Shown one piece after another: positions 28,476 to 37,241 of a stretch of 59,572 nt of DNA; the stretch's first letter is position 1; every line of letters starts with the position of its first letter. Under the pieces are notes generated by a model. It worked only from the letters and a program-made list of their open reading frames with translations. It did no database searches and was not told the DNA's origin. The DNA is from Verrucomicrobiia bacterium (GTDB taxonomy: Bacteria; Verrucomicrobiota; Verrucomicrobiia; Limisphaerales; JADLHS01). The stretch spans positions 1 through 59,572 of the forward strand of contig WYBW01000060.1 of assembly GCA_011525685.1 (NCBI GenBank). The letters run 5' to 3'. A program made the position numbers and the translations under genes.

Positions 28476-28573
28476 CGTGATCGGAGTAACGGACGGACGC
28501 GGAATCCAGTCAAGCGGTTTTTCTTGTGTCCGTGATTGACGCGGCCAGGCAGGTTGCAGTTATTGTTCGCCGC

Positions 28574-30577
28574 ATGACGGCGATGTCCACTTCCGCCCTG
28601 GGCTGCTGGATGGTGGCCATGCTTGCGGCGTGGCCGGCGATCACTGCGGCGCAAACCGCCAGTCCATCCGCTGGCGACTCCCCCACGCCGGCTTTTGCCG
28701 CGGACAAGCCCAACATCCTTTGGCTGACCAGCGAGGATCATGGCCCGGAGATGGGTTGTTACGGCGACGCCAACGCGCGCACGCCGAACGTGGACGCGCT
28801 CGCGGCGAGGGGACTGTTGTTCACGCGCGTCTGGTCCACCGCGCCGGTCTGCGCACCCGCGCGCACGGCCATCATCTCGGGACTATATCCCTCAAGCAGC
28901 GGCGGACTGCACATGCGTTCGATGGTATCGCTGCCGGCGGAGGTGAAGTTGTATCCGCAATTTCTTCGCGAGGCGGGTTACTACTGTGTCAACAACAACA
29001 AGGAGGATTACAACGTTCGCAAACCGGTGGGGCTGTGGGACGAGTCTTCCGCAAAAGCGCATTGGCGGAATCGCGCGTCGGGCCAGCCCTTCTTCGCCAT
29101 CTTTAATTCCACCAAGAGCCATGAAAGCCAGATCCGCACGCGGCCGCACCAGGCGATTGCCGACCCCGCCAGAATGCGCGTACCGGCGTATCATCCCGAC
29201 ACGCCGGAAGTGCGGCAGGATTGGGCGCAGTATTACGACAAGGTCAGCGAGGCGGACGCGGACGCAGGCCGGCGCTTGAAGGAACTGGAGGATGCGGGAT
29301 TGGCGGCCGACACGATTGTCTTCTACTACGGCGACCACGGCAGCGGGATGCCACGCAGCAAACGCTGGCCTTCGGACTCCGGCTTGCGCGTGCCGCTGGT
29401 GGTCTATTTTCCCGAAAAGTGGAAACACCTCGCGCCGAGGGAATACCAGCCGGGCGGCAGATCGGATCGGCTCGTGGGTTTCGTGGACCTGGCGCCGACG
29501 CTGTTGAGCATCGTGGGCCTCAAGCCGCCTCAGTGGATGCAAGGACACGCGTTTGCCGGCCCATACCAAACTGAACCGCCATCCTTCCTGTTTGGCGAGC
29601 GCGGGCGGATGGATGAGCGAATGGACCTGGTGCGCAGTGTCACCGACGGCCGCTATGTTTATCTGCGGAATTATTTCCCGCACGTTTCGCAAGCCCAGCG
29701 CGTTGCGTATCAGTTCGAGACTCCCACGACGCGCGTCTGGCGCGAGCTGTTTGACCAGGGCAAGACCACTGAGGCGCAGTCCATTTTCTGGCGCGTGCCC
29801 AAAGCCCCGGAGGAACTTTATGATCTGCAAACTGACCGGGACGAAGTCCGCAACCTCGCCCATTCGCCCGAGCATCGCACGATCCTGGAGAGGCTTCGCA
29901 CGGCGCAGCGCGAGCACTTGTTCCAGGTTCGCGATGTCTGCTTTTTGCCGGAGGGCGAAATCCACTCCCGGTCGCAGGGCAGCACGCCCTATGAACTGGC
30001 CCGCGATGAAGCGCGGTATCCCATGAAGCGGATTGTGGCCGCGGCCGAGCTCGCATCGAACTTGGAGCCGGGTGCGCTGCCAGAATTGAAGACGTTGCTG
30101 AACGACTCCGACAGTGCCGTGCGTTATTGGGCGGCATTGGGGATCCTCATGCGCGGGCAGAACGCGGTCGGGCAGAATGAGGACTCGTTGCGCGCAGCGT
30201 TGAATGACGCTTCGCCTCACGTCCGCATCGTCGCCGCGGAAGCGCTGGGACGGTATGGGCAGGAATCTTCACGCCAGCCGGCGCTGGCGGTTCTGCGCGA
30301 ACTCGCCCCGCCGGAGAAGAATGGCGTGTTTGTCTCCATGTCCGCGCTGGCTGCCATTGAAGCGTTGGGAGAAAAGGCGGCCTCGCTCCGAAACTTTGTG
30401 GGTGGACTGAATCCGAACGGCACCTCGCCGGATGCGCGCTTTGACAGCTACGTGCCACGCCTCATCCAGAACATTGCGCCATCGAATCCGGAGCGCCCGG
30501 CTTCGCCCGCGCCCAAGTCGAAGGGCAAAGCCAGAAACCCTCCCCAGCCATCATCGCGCAGTGGCGATTCGCGCTGA
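28574..30577 (+). CDS. Secreted sulfatase 9 with C-terminal HEAT repeats (667 aa)
   Basis: The N-terminal half is a sulfatase of the sulfamidase-like (N-sulfoglucosamine sulfohydrolase) branch. The first metal motif reads TSEDHGPEMG with S-E-D instead of DD, the modification motif is C93-A-P-A-R, and YYGDHGSGMPR is the late motif. After residue about 475 come HEAT-like helical repeats (LPELKTLLNDSDSAVRYWAALGI, LRAALNDASPHVRIVAAEALG) and a lysine/proline-rich tail. An extracellular sulfatase with a HEAT tail is a distinctive architecture that may mediate protein contacts. ATG 28574 or 28583 are both possible starts. It is divergent from the GH172-type gene and convergent with the ABC permease. 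Confidence 0.9.
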   Translation: MTAMSTSALGCWMVAMLAAWPAITAAQTASPSAGDSPTPAFAADKPNILWLTSEDHGPEMGCYGDANARTPNVDALAARGLLFTRVWSTAPVCAPARTAIISGLYPSSSGGLHMRSMVSLPAEVKLYPQFLREAGYYCVNNNKEDYNVRKPVGLWDESSAKAHWRNRASGQPFFAIFNSTKSHESQIRTRPHQAIADPARMRVPAYHPDTPEVRQDWAQYYDKVSEADADAGRRLKELEDAGLAADTIVFYYGDHGSGMPRSKRWPSDSGLRVPLVVYFPEKWKHLAPREYQPGGRSDRLVGFVDLAPTLLSIVGLKPPQWMQGHAFAGPYQTEPPSFLFGERGRMDERMDLVRSVTDGRYVYLRNYFPHVSQAQRVAYQFETPTTRVWRELFDQGKTTEAQSIFWRVPKAPEELYDLQTDRDEVRNLAHSPEHRTILERLRTAQREHLFQVRDVCFLPEGEIHSRSQGSTPYELARDEARYPMKRIVAAAELASNLEPGALPELKTLLNDSDSAVRYWAALGILMRGQNAVGQNEDSLRAALNDASPHVRIVAAEALGRYGQESSRQPALAVLRELAPPEKNGVFVSMSALAAIEALGEKAASLRNFVGGLNPNGTSPDARFDSYVPRLIQNIAPSNPERPASPAPKSKGKARNPPQPSSRSGDSR

Positions 30578-30625
30578 CCCGGCGCGTTCTTGAAGCCGAC
30601 GTGCGGCAGCCGTCCGGCCGTGAAA

Positions 30626-32203
30626 CTAAAGGCCCGGTCGCTCCAACGGAAAGGAGCGGGACTCCAGCCTTGAGTGCAATCTCCGCGCGCAGAAAAGCGC
30701 GAGGAACACCTGGAACAGGTTCGCGCCGGACAACGGTCCCAGGCGGACAGGTCCTGTGGGTGGGGTGAGGAGATAAATTTGCACGAGGATCTGTGCGAGC
30801 CACTCGCACACCCGCGGCAGGAGCAGTCCGCATCCCAGTGTCAGCAGGAAGGCAGCAATGAAAGTCCGGCAGCGCAGCGAAAAGTACAGCCCGATGACCG
30901 GCAGCGCCCCAAAGGTCACGGCGAGCGAAAGCACGTCGCCGGTGTCACTCCGGCGTTGGAAATGGCCCGCCAGATAGAGCCACACACCGAAGAGCAACCC
31001 CACAGAGGGGAGGAATTGTCCCCACAAACCGCGCAGTCTGCCGGCGATGATCTGGTTCGTGGTCAACGGCGCGACCAGCAGCAGTTCCAGCACGCCGGTT
31101 TCGCGTTCGCGCCGGAAACTGCCCGCGGCGCTCGCGGCGATGCTGCCAATCATCAGCCAGGCCACCAACATCTGAAACGAATGGAAGTTACGGAAAAAGT
31201 TCGGGTCGGTGAGCGCCAGGCTGTACAGCGACACGACCGCGGCGAACCATGACCAGGTGACGAGCCGGCCGGTCCAGGTGCGCTGCTCCAGCCAGCCGAC
31301 CGGATTGTGGTTGAGCTTGCGCTTCATCCACCAATGAAAGAACGAGAGCCAGAACCTGGGCGTGCAGAAAAGGCTGCGGGTGTTCTGCCACCAGACGGGC
31401 GGAGGTTCCTCACGCCAGTTGCTCCGAATGCTTCGCGCCGCCAGCCACGCCGCCAACGCAAACATCAGCATCGCCAGAACCGTGCTTTGCGCCACGCCGG
31501 CGATCACCTGCCTCGCGGGCAGCACCGTCAGCAGATCCATCCAATGCCGCGGGCTGAGTCCCGCAATGGCCAGACCCTGAAGCCAGGATTCGTCGGTGAC
31601 GAATCCCCTGCCCGGCATCGGCGCCGGGCTGCCGCTCACCAACAGGCTCAAGGAAACCGCGAACAACAACAGCGCGCCCAGGCCCAAGGTCACCGCGGTG
31701 ACCACGGCGCGCAGGCCCAGCCGGTTCACCGCCGAGGCCACGAGCGACACCGCCAGCGCCCAGCAGATCGCGCTGAAGTTGATCAGGGCCGAGAGGAGGG
31801 CTTGCTGCCAGCTCAATCCGCCCAGCAGCATTGGAATGGTCATCACCGGCAGCACCGCGACCAGCAGCGTCAACGCCCGCAGGCCATGCGCCAGTCCCTT
31901 GGCGATGACGATGTCCACCGGCTGGAGCGGAGTCAGGAACAGCAATCCCAACGTGCCCTCGCGCCGTTCGCGGCTCAGGCAATCCGCCGCGCTGAACGGG
32001 ACCAGAATCCAGATGGCCAGGAACAGGGTGCGATGGAGGTGGGCGAACAGTTCGCCGCCGGATCGCGCAACCAGCGGATTTCCCAGGGCGAACCACACGC
32101 CCGCGACCAGCATCGCCAGCACGCCCGCTTCCCGCAGCGAGAAAGTGAATTTCTGCCGCGCCTGCGCCCGCAATTCGCGCACGATGACCGGAAGGATCGT
32201 CAT
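30626..32203 (-). CDS. ABC-2 type transporter permease (525 aa)
   Basis: This is an integral membrane protein with many hydrophobic segments. It holds the signature of ABC-2 permeases (CLSRERREGTLGLLFLTPL near residue 80), and a second similar motif (SFRRERETGVLELLLVAPL near residue 365) shows it is a tandem fusion of two ABC-2 permease halves, as in GldF-like systems. It would pair with the ATPase encoded 62 bp upstream. Cargo is unknown. Confidence 0.88.
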   Translation of the reverse strand: MTILPVIVRELRAQARQKFTFSLREAGVLAMLVAGVWFALGNPLVARSGGELFAHLHRTLFLAIWILVPFSAADCLSRERREGTLGLLFLTPLQPVDIVIAKGLAHGLRALTLLVAVLPVMTIPMLLGGLSWQQALLSALINFSAICWALAVSLVASAVNRLGLRAVVTAVTLGLGALLLFAVSLSLLVSGSPAPMPGRGFVTDESWLQGLAIAGLSPRHWMDLLTVLPARQVIAGVAQSTVLAMLMFALAAWLAARSIRSNWREEPPPVWWQNTRSLFCTPRFWLSFFHWWMKRKLNHNPVGWLEQRTWTGRLVTWSWFAAVVSLYSLALTDPNFFRNFHSFQMLVAWLMIGSIAASAAGSFRRERETGVLELLLVAPLTTNQIIAGRLRGLWGQFLPSVGLLFGVWLYLAGHFQRRSDTGDVLSLAVTFGALPVIGLYFSLRCRTFIAAFLLTLGCGLLLPRVCEWLAQILVQIYLLTPPTGPVRLGPLSGANLFQVFLALFCARRLHSRLESRSFPLERPGL

Positions 32204-32265
32204 GAGTTCGGCGGGACGACCGTGGACTTTCCTGTGTCGGGTTCAGGATTCGCCAGTTGGGTCGC

Positions 32266-33219
32266 CTACTGGGTTTCGCCCCTGGTCACCCGCATGAATA
32301 CTTCCTCCAGCCCCAGTTCCTCCTCGCGCAACTCGATCAACTTGGCCCCGCCATGCACCAGCGCCTCCGCCACAATGCTGTGATCGGTGTCGTGGCTGGC
32401 GAGGGTCACCTTGAGCATGCCGTCCAGCGGGGAGACTTCGAGAACTTCCGGCCGCGTTTTGAGGAGGGTCGTGGCCTGGTCCGGGTCGCTGGACACGCGC
32501 ACATAAACGACGCGGCCCTGCGACATCTGATCGCGCACCCCCTGCACCGGGCCGGCATAGATCAACCGGCCCTTCTCGATGATGCAGACGCGATTGCAGA
32601 TGGTTTCGAGTTCGCTGAGGATGTGCGAACTGATGATGATGGTTTTTCCCATGCGCTGAAGCTCGCGGAGGATTTCCATCATCTCGATGCGCGCCCGGGG
32701 GTCGAGGCCGCTGGCCGGTTCGTCCAGGAGGAGCAGTTGGGGATCGTGAATCAACACCCGCGCCAGACCCAGCCGTTGCTGCATCCCGCGGCTCAACGCG
32801 CCGATGAGCGAACCCTTCTTTTCACTCAAGCCCACCAGTTCCAGCACGTCGTTGACGGTCTTCTCCCTTTGCGCGGCCGGGATGCGATAGCACGCGCCGA
32901 AGAAATCCAGGTACTCGGTCACTTCCATGTCCTTGTACACGCCAAAGAAATCCGGCATGTAACCGATGACGTGCCGCACCGCATCGGCATCCTTCACGAC
33001 GTCATGCCCCAGGATCACCGCGCGCCCGGCGGACGGGGCGAGAAAAGTGGCGAGGATGCGGAGAGTGGTCGTCTTGCCCGCGCCATTCGAGCCGATGAAG
33101 CCAAACAAGTCACCGCGGTTGACCGTCAGGTCGAGTCCCGAGAGGGCGGCCATGGTTCCGTAAAAGCGCGTGAGGCCAAAGGTCTGCACGGCGGGCAGTG
33201 GAGGGGCGTCGTTTGACAT
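32266..33219 (-). CDS. ABC transporter ATP-binding protein (317 aa)
   Basis: The Walker A motif is GSNGAGKTT (residues 43-51). The signature segment is LSRGMQQRL and Walker B is LLLLDEPASGLDP, with an H-loop in IISSHILSEL. The C-terminal ~90 residues form the extra domain typical of ATPases that serve ABC-2 permeases. The ATG at 33219 directly before SNDAPPLPA is used; longer frames upstream only overlap the preceding gene. It starts 14 bp after the upstream membrane protein and lies 62 bp before the permease, so the three form an operon. Confidence 0.95.
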   Translation of the reverse strand: MSNDAPPLPAVQTFGLTRFYGTMAALSGLDLTVNRGDLFGFIGSNGAGKTTTLRILATFLAPSAGRAVILGHDVVKDADAVRHVIGYMPDFFGVYKDMEVTEYLDFFGACYRIPAAQREKTVNDVLELVGLSEKKGSLIGALSRGMQQRLGLARVLIHDPQLLLLDEPASGLDPRARIEMMEILRELQRMGKTIIISSHILSELETICNRVCIIEKGRLIYAGPVQGVRDQMSQGRVVYVRVSSDPDQATTLLKTRPEVLEVSPLDGMLKVTLASHDTDHSIVAEALVHGGAKLIELREEELGLEEVFMRVTRGETQ

Positions 33220-33233
33220 AATTCGATCCGAGG

Positions 33234-35450
33234 TCAGTTCCGCTCGGTCAAACTCACCGGCACCCGCCACAGGGTATGGCGGAAGCCCCGGCTGGCCTTG
33301 AACTGGTTCAACGGCTTGACCGGCGAGTGATCCGGCATCCAGGCCAGCAGCACGGCGTTGCCGTGTTCCACCACGCGCGACAGATCCAACCCCGGCGTCA
33401 CCACAAAACCCATGTGACTGTAGTACGGTCCGCCGCTCACCTTGGTGAGGAAAGACGCCGCCATGCAGGCATTGGTCAGGTCGGAAATCTGCCCGCTGGC
33501 GCTCTGACCGAACGCGCGTTGCCGCCCCATCACCACCTGTTGAAAGCCCTGGCCTTGCTGGGTCACAAAGTCCGTCAGCAGCGATCCTGAATCGCGACCA
33601 AAGGTCAAGGTCTGGGTTTGCCGGGCGGCGATGGCCCCGACGGGGTAGATGGAGGATTCGATGACCAACTGCGCCGCGGGGATGGGTTGGTCCGTCCGAT
33701 TCTGAACCGTGACCTCCCAACGGTCGCCGCTTTGCGTGACCTTCAGTTCCAGCGGCAACGGCGCGGCCTGCCACCAATCGCTGACGTAAAGCTGGCTGGT
33801 CCACACCGGCACAAAGACCTCCGCTTTGAAGCTGTCGCCGCTTTGCACCACCGTGGTCCGGTCCGTGGCCTGCCCGCCGCCGGTTCCGAGGAATTCCCCA
33901 CGCAACGTGGCGAACTTCTGCCGGCTCTCCAGCGGGTAACGTTCGTTGGACGGCGAATAGATCGAGGCGTAGGTCCGCCCGCGCAACTCGGCGCGCTCTT
34001 CGTTCCGCAGCACATCCACCACGTGCAGTTCGTTATACTCGGTTTCGCCCGCGCGCAGTTTGTAGCCAATGAAGTAAATCAGCAGCGAGAACAACACCAC
34101 ATAACAGGGGAAGGTGATCCAGGTGAGCATCGGTTTGCCAATGCGCTTGAGCCACCATTGGTCCAGCGGCCCGATGACCACCAGATAGACCAGCAGCAGC
34201 GCCAACAGCCAGCCGATGGGCAGCTTGTGGACCTGGCGGCTGTCAATCATGGCGCCAAAGACGCCATCCGAACTCTGACCGTAGCCTTGGGCATAATCCG
34301 TCGAGGCGTAAAGGATTCCCGGGACTTCGGCCAGCCTCGCCCAGAACGTCGGCAGGTTTTTCCATGACTTCAACGGCTCGCGCTCCGGACTGAACAACAG
34401 CGCGGTCACACGTCCCTGACCGCGATTGCCCGTGACGATCAAGGGCTGGCCGCCGCTGGCCAGCACAAGGCGCCCATTGCGCACCGTGCAGGTGGCCACG
34501 GGCAGTTCCGCCAACTCGAACGCCGGGTCGTGGGGCAAGTCCGGAAAGGGTTGGTCGGCGGACACGCCCGGCCGCAAGGGCTGGCTGCGGACCGAACCGG
34601 GTGGCTGGCCGTAGGGTGGCACCCCGGGCTGAAGGGGCAGGCCCTTGCGCCAGCCGCCGCTTCGCAACCATTCCTGCAATTCGGCATGGCTCTTGAGCAG
34701 GGTGAACTCCTTGGGTTCGCAAGGCAGGAGATCCCGCAGCCAGGGTGAGGCGGTCACGTCGGAAATCTGTTCCACGCTGACGATGAGATGCCCGCCGGCG
34801 TTGAGCCAGGCGAGCAGAGCGTTGACCTGCGAGACGCGCAAAGCGGCGGCCACTTCTGAACTCAGATAGAGCGAGTCCAGCCCCTCGAGCACCAGCGGAT
34901 TGTCGGGGAAAATGGGCGCTTGAAACCGGGCCGAGGCCGGTTGGGCATCCGCCTGGTCGCGGGCGATGGGCCGCAGCACCGGCGCGCCGCTGGCCGTGCG
35001 TGAGAGCGATCCGATGAGCGGAATCTCCCAGCCAATCTGCCGCCGGGGGCGGACCGCGGTGTGTTCCGCGCGGACTTTCCCACGGTCATCCACCAGCCGG
35101 ACATTCCAGGGAGACGGATATCGGCCGCTGGTGAACGCGGGAATGACCAACCGCTTCAACGTCCCGGTGGGCAGTTCCACGGGCATTTGTTGGACCTGGC
35201 CCTTTCCAAGCTGCTCGAGGGTCACTTCCACAACCGCATTGAATGGCGCGCCGTCATTCTTGATTTCGCAAACGACCGGAAACCAGCTCGCCTCGCGGAC
35301 TGTGCCGTCGTAGCCCAGAAACACATCGAATTGCAGGTCGCGGGCGAAAGCGTGGCCGGAGAACAAGCCGAGCGACAGCAGCAGCAGCAGCAGGCGCGAC
35401 TTGCCAAAGCTCGTTCGGCGAACGCCGGGTTGTTTCAAGGTCCCCACCAT
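33234..35450 (-). CDS. Large membrane-anchored partner of the ABC transporter (738 aa)
   Basis: An N-terminal hydrophobic segment (LLLLLLSLGLFSGHAFA) acts as signal or anchor. A large extracytoplasmic region follows, with a GATase/vWA-like element (LLAWLNAGGHLIVSVEQISD). Two transmembrane helices lie mid-protein (WLLALLLVYLVVIGPLDQWW and the next hydrophobic stretch), then a ~270-residue C-terminal exposed domain. It is first in the operon with an ABC ATPase and a fused ABC-2 permease. This layout resembles gliding/secretion-type ABC operons with GldG-like partners, but the similarity is architectural and I do not assign a name. Its role is inferred as a periplasmic accessory to export. Confidence 0.7.
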   Translation of the reverse strand: MVGTLKQPGVRRTSFGKSRLLLLLLSLGLFSGHAFARDLQFDVFLGYDGTVREASWFPVVCEIKNDGAPFNAVVEVTLEQLGKGQVQQMPVELPTGTLKRLVIPAFTSGRYPSPWNVRLVDDRGKVRAEHTAVRPRRQIGWEIPLIGSLSRTASGAPVLRPIARDQADAQPASARFQAPIFPDNPLVLEGLDSLYLSSEVAAALRVSQVNALLAWLNAGGHLIVSVEQISDVTASPWLRDLLPCEPKEFTLLKSHAELQEWLRSGGWRKGLPLQPGVPPYGQPPGSVRSQPLRPGVSADQPFPDLPHDPAFELAELPVATCTVRNGRLVLASGGQPLIVTGNRGQGRVTALLFSPEREPLKSWKNLPTFWARLAEVPGILYASTDYAQGYGQSSDGVFGAMIDSRQVHKLPIGWLLALLLVYLVVIGPLDQWWLKRIGKPMLTWITFPCYVVLFSLLIYFIGYKLRAGETEYNELHVVDVLRNEERAELRGRTYASIYSPSNERYPLESRQKFATLRGEFLGTGGGQATDRTTVVQSGDSFKAEVFVPVWTSQLYVSDWWQAAPLPLELKVTQSGDRWEVTVQNRTDQPIPAAQLVIESSIYPVGAIAARQTQTLTFGRDSGSLLTDFVTQQGQGFQQVVMGRQRAFGQSASGQISDLTNACMAASFLTKVSGGPYYSHMGFVVTPGLDLSRVVEHGNAVLLAWMPDHSPVKPLNQFKASRGFRHTLWRVPVSLTERN

Positions 35451-35657
35451 GGTTTCATGCCGCAGAGTGAACAGGCGTCTTATACGTCAGACCCATTCGA
35501 CTGCGCAACGCTCAATTCGTCACGCGCCGCGGGCTTCACCGCCGCTTCGCTTCGCTGAAGGGAGATGAATTGAACCCCTTTGCCGGACCAACGTCGTCAC
35601 TTTGCCCGGTGGCTCGAACCCGATTGCGCACGGAGTGCAATCCGTCCAAAAAATGCT
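35451..35657. other. Intergenic region between divergent ABC operon and the thrC leader
   Basis: I see no gene here. A small hairpin (CTTC...GAAG) is visible around 35540-35560. The minus-strand promoter of the ABC operon should lie at the left edge. Confidence 0.4.
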
Positions 35658-35690
35658 TTGACATGTCTAAGGTGTTAAATCAATTTATCC
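35658..35690 (+). promoter_or_regulatory. Candidate promoter for the riboswitch-led thrC operon
   Basis: TTGACA at 35658-35663 is a perfect -35 hexamer, followed by an AT-rich stretch (TTAAATCAATTTATC) where the -10 should be, though no consensus TATAAT is present. Placement about 50 bp before the riboswitch supports it. Confidence 0.4.
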
Positions 35691-35710
35691 GCATCCGTTG
35701 ATACCAACGG

Positions 35711-35824
35711 TCTCATGCAGAGTGGCAGAGGGACTGGCCCAGTGAAGCCACGGCAACCGGTTGCAGCGCGAGTTTCAATGCAGGTGCCAATTCCAGCCCC
35801 GACGAGTGTCGGGGGAAAATGAGA
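35711..35824 (+). promoter_or_regulatory. SAM-I (S-box) riboswitch aptamer
   Basis: The conserved S-box core is visible in order: CAGAG, GGCAGAGGGACTGGCCC, GTGAAGCCACGGCAACC, then GGTGCCAATTCC, a stem CCCCGAC...GTCGGGG (P4), and GAAAATGAGA. The outer P1 helix pairs TCTCAT (35711-35716) with ATGAGA (35819-35824). A SAM-I aptamer binds S-adenosylmethionine and favours a downstream terminator. It leads the thrC operon, so high SAM should lower expression. Confidence 0.93.
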
Positions 35825-35844
35825 TGCGTGCGCAGATTGTGATG

Positions 35845-35873
35845 CCCCGTCTCTCCATGAGTCGGGGTTTTTG
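35845..35873 (+). terminator. Intrinsic terminator of the SAM riboswitch
   Basis: CCCCG-T-CTC and GAG-T-CGGGG (35845-35867) pair with a single T-T mismatch and a TCCAT loop, then TTTTTG. It is the expression platform of the aptamer: GAGA of P1 can alternatively pair with TCTC in the terminator's 5' arm. Confidence 0.88.
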
Positions 35874-35981
35874 TTTGCCCTGAGATTTGTTGGGAGCGCG
35901 GCCTCGAGGCCGCTTCAACGCGCAGATGCGGACGGCGAAGCGGACTGAAACCCGCGCCCCTCGAATAGAACCGGAAAACTT

Positions 35982-37241
35982 ATGAGTGAAAAACACGAAG
36001 GATTCATGAAGGCGCTGAAGTGCCGCGAGTGCGGCCGCGAATATCCGCTGGAAGCCACGCATGTTTGTGAGTTCGACTTCGGCCCGCTCGAGGTCGCCTA
36101 CGATTACGACCGCATCAAGAAGTCCCTGACGAAAGCAGCGCTTCAATCGCGCCCGCGGACGATGTGGCGTTACCGCGAGTTGCTGCCCGTTGCGGGCGAA
36201 CCCACCGTCGGCACTCAAGTCGGCTTCACACCGCTGGTGAAGGCGGACCGGCTTGCCCGGGCGCTCGGCATCCGCGAACTCTGGATCAAGAACGACACCG
36301 TGAATTATCCCACGCTCTCGTTCAAAGATCGTGTCGTCAGCGTCGCGTTGAGCCGCTCCCGCGAGCTGGGTTTTGACACCGTGGCCTGCGCCTCGACGGG
36401 CAACCTCGCCAATTCCGTTGCCGCCAACGCCGCCAGCGCCGGCCTGAAGGCTTACGTCTTCATCCCGCACGACCTCGAGCAGGGCAAGGTCATCAACTCG
36501 CTTGTCTATGGCGCGAATGTCATTGGCATCAAAGGCCATTACGACGAGGTCAACCGCCTCTGCGCCGAGATCGCGGGCAAGTTCGGCTGGGCGTTCGTGA
36601 ACGTGAACATGCGCCCCTATTACGCCGAAGGCTCGAAGAGCCACGCCTACGAGATCGTTGAACAACTGGGCTGGAACATTCCGCAACACACCGTGGTGCC
36701 GATGGCCTCCGGATCGTTGCTCACGAAAATCCAGAAAGGCTATCAGGAATTGATCAAGCTCGGCCTCGCACCGGAAACGAAATATGCCGTTCACGGGGCG
36801 CAGGCGACCGGTTGCTCGCCGATCTCCGTCGCGCAAAAGGCGGGACTGGATTTCTTCAAGCCCGTCAAGCCGAACACGATTGCGAAATCCCTCGCCATCG
36901 GCACACCGGCGGACGGCTTCTATGCGTTGCGCGTGATGAAGGAAACCGGCGGCGCAGCCGACGACGTGACCGACGACGAAATCCGCGAAGGCATCCGCCT
37001 GCTCGCCGAGAACGAAGGCATCTTTGCCGAAACCGCGGGTGGCGTGACCACGGCCGTTGCCAAGAAACTCATTGCCTCCGGCAAACTTCCGGCGAATGAT
37101 TCTGCCGTCCTCTGCATCACCGGCAACGGCCTGAAGACGCTCGACGCGGTCGTGGGCCACGTCGGCAAGACGCGCGAAATCAAGCCGAGCTTGCGCGAGT
37201 TTGAAGCGATGCTGGCGAGTGAGGAGAAAGTAAGTGCATAG
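35982..37241 (+). CDS. thrC: Threonine synthase (419 aa)
   Basis: This is a PLP-dependent enzyme converting O-phosphohomoserine to threonine. An N-terminal zinc-ribbon-like segment (C14-x2-C17 and C29) precedes the fold type II domain. SFKDR places the PLP lysine at K115, and CASTGNLANSVAA and MASGSLLTK follow. The length is that of the ribbon-containing type found in many bacteria. The 5' leader holds a SAM-I riboswitch, so the gene is tied to methionine supply, since its substrate is shared with methionine synthesis. A moaD-like gene and a NIL-domain gene lie downstream in the same direction. The stop overlaps the next GTG by 8 bp. Confidence 0.93.
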   Translation: MSEKHEGFMKALKCRECGREYPLEATHVCEFDFGPLEVAYDYDRIKKSLTKAALQSRPRTMWRYRELLPVAGEPTVGTQVGFTPLVKADRLARALGIRELWIKNDTVNYPTLSFKDRVVSVALSRSRELGFDTVACASTGNLANSVAANAASAGLKAYVFIPHDLEQGKVINSLVYGANVIGIKGHYDEVNRLCAEIAGKFGWAFVNVNMRPYYAEGSKSHAYEIVEQLGWNIPQHTVVPMASGSLLTKIQKGYQELIKLGLAPETKYAVHGAQATGCSPISVAQKAGLDFFKPVKPNTIAKSLAIGTPADGFYALRVMKETGGAADDVTDDEIREGIRLLAENEGIFAETAGGVTTAVAKKLIASGKLPANDSAVLCITGNGLKTLDAVVGHVGKTREIKPSLREFEAMLASEEKVSA

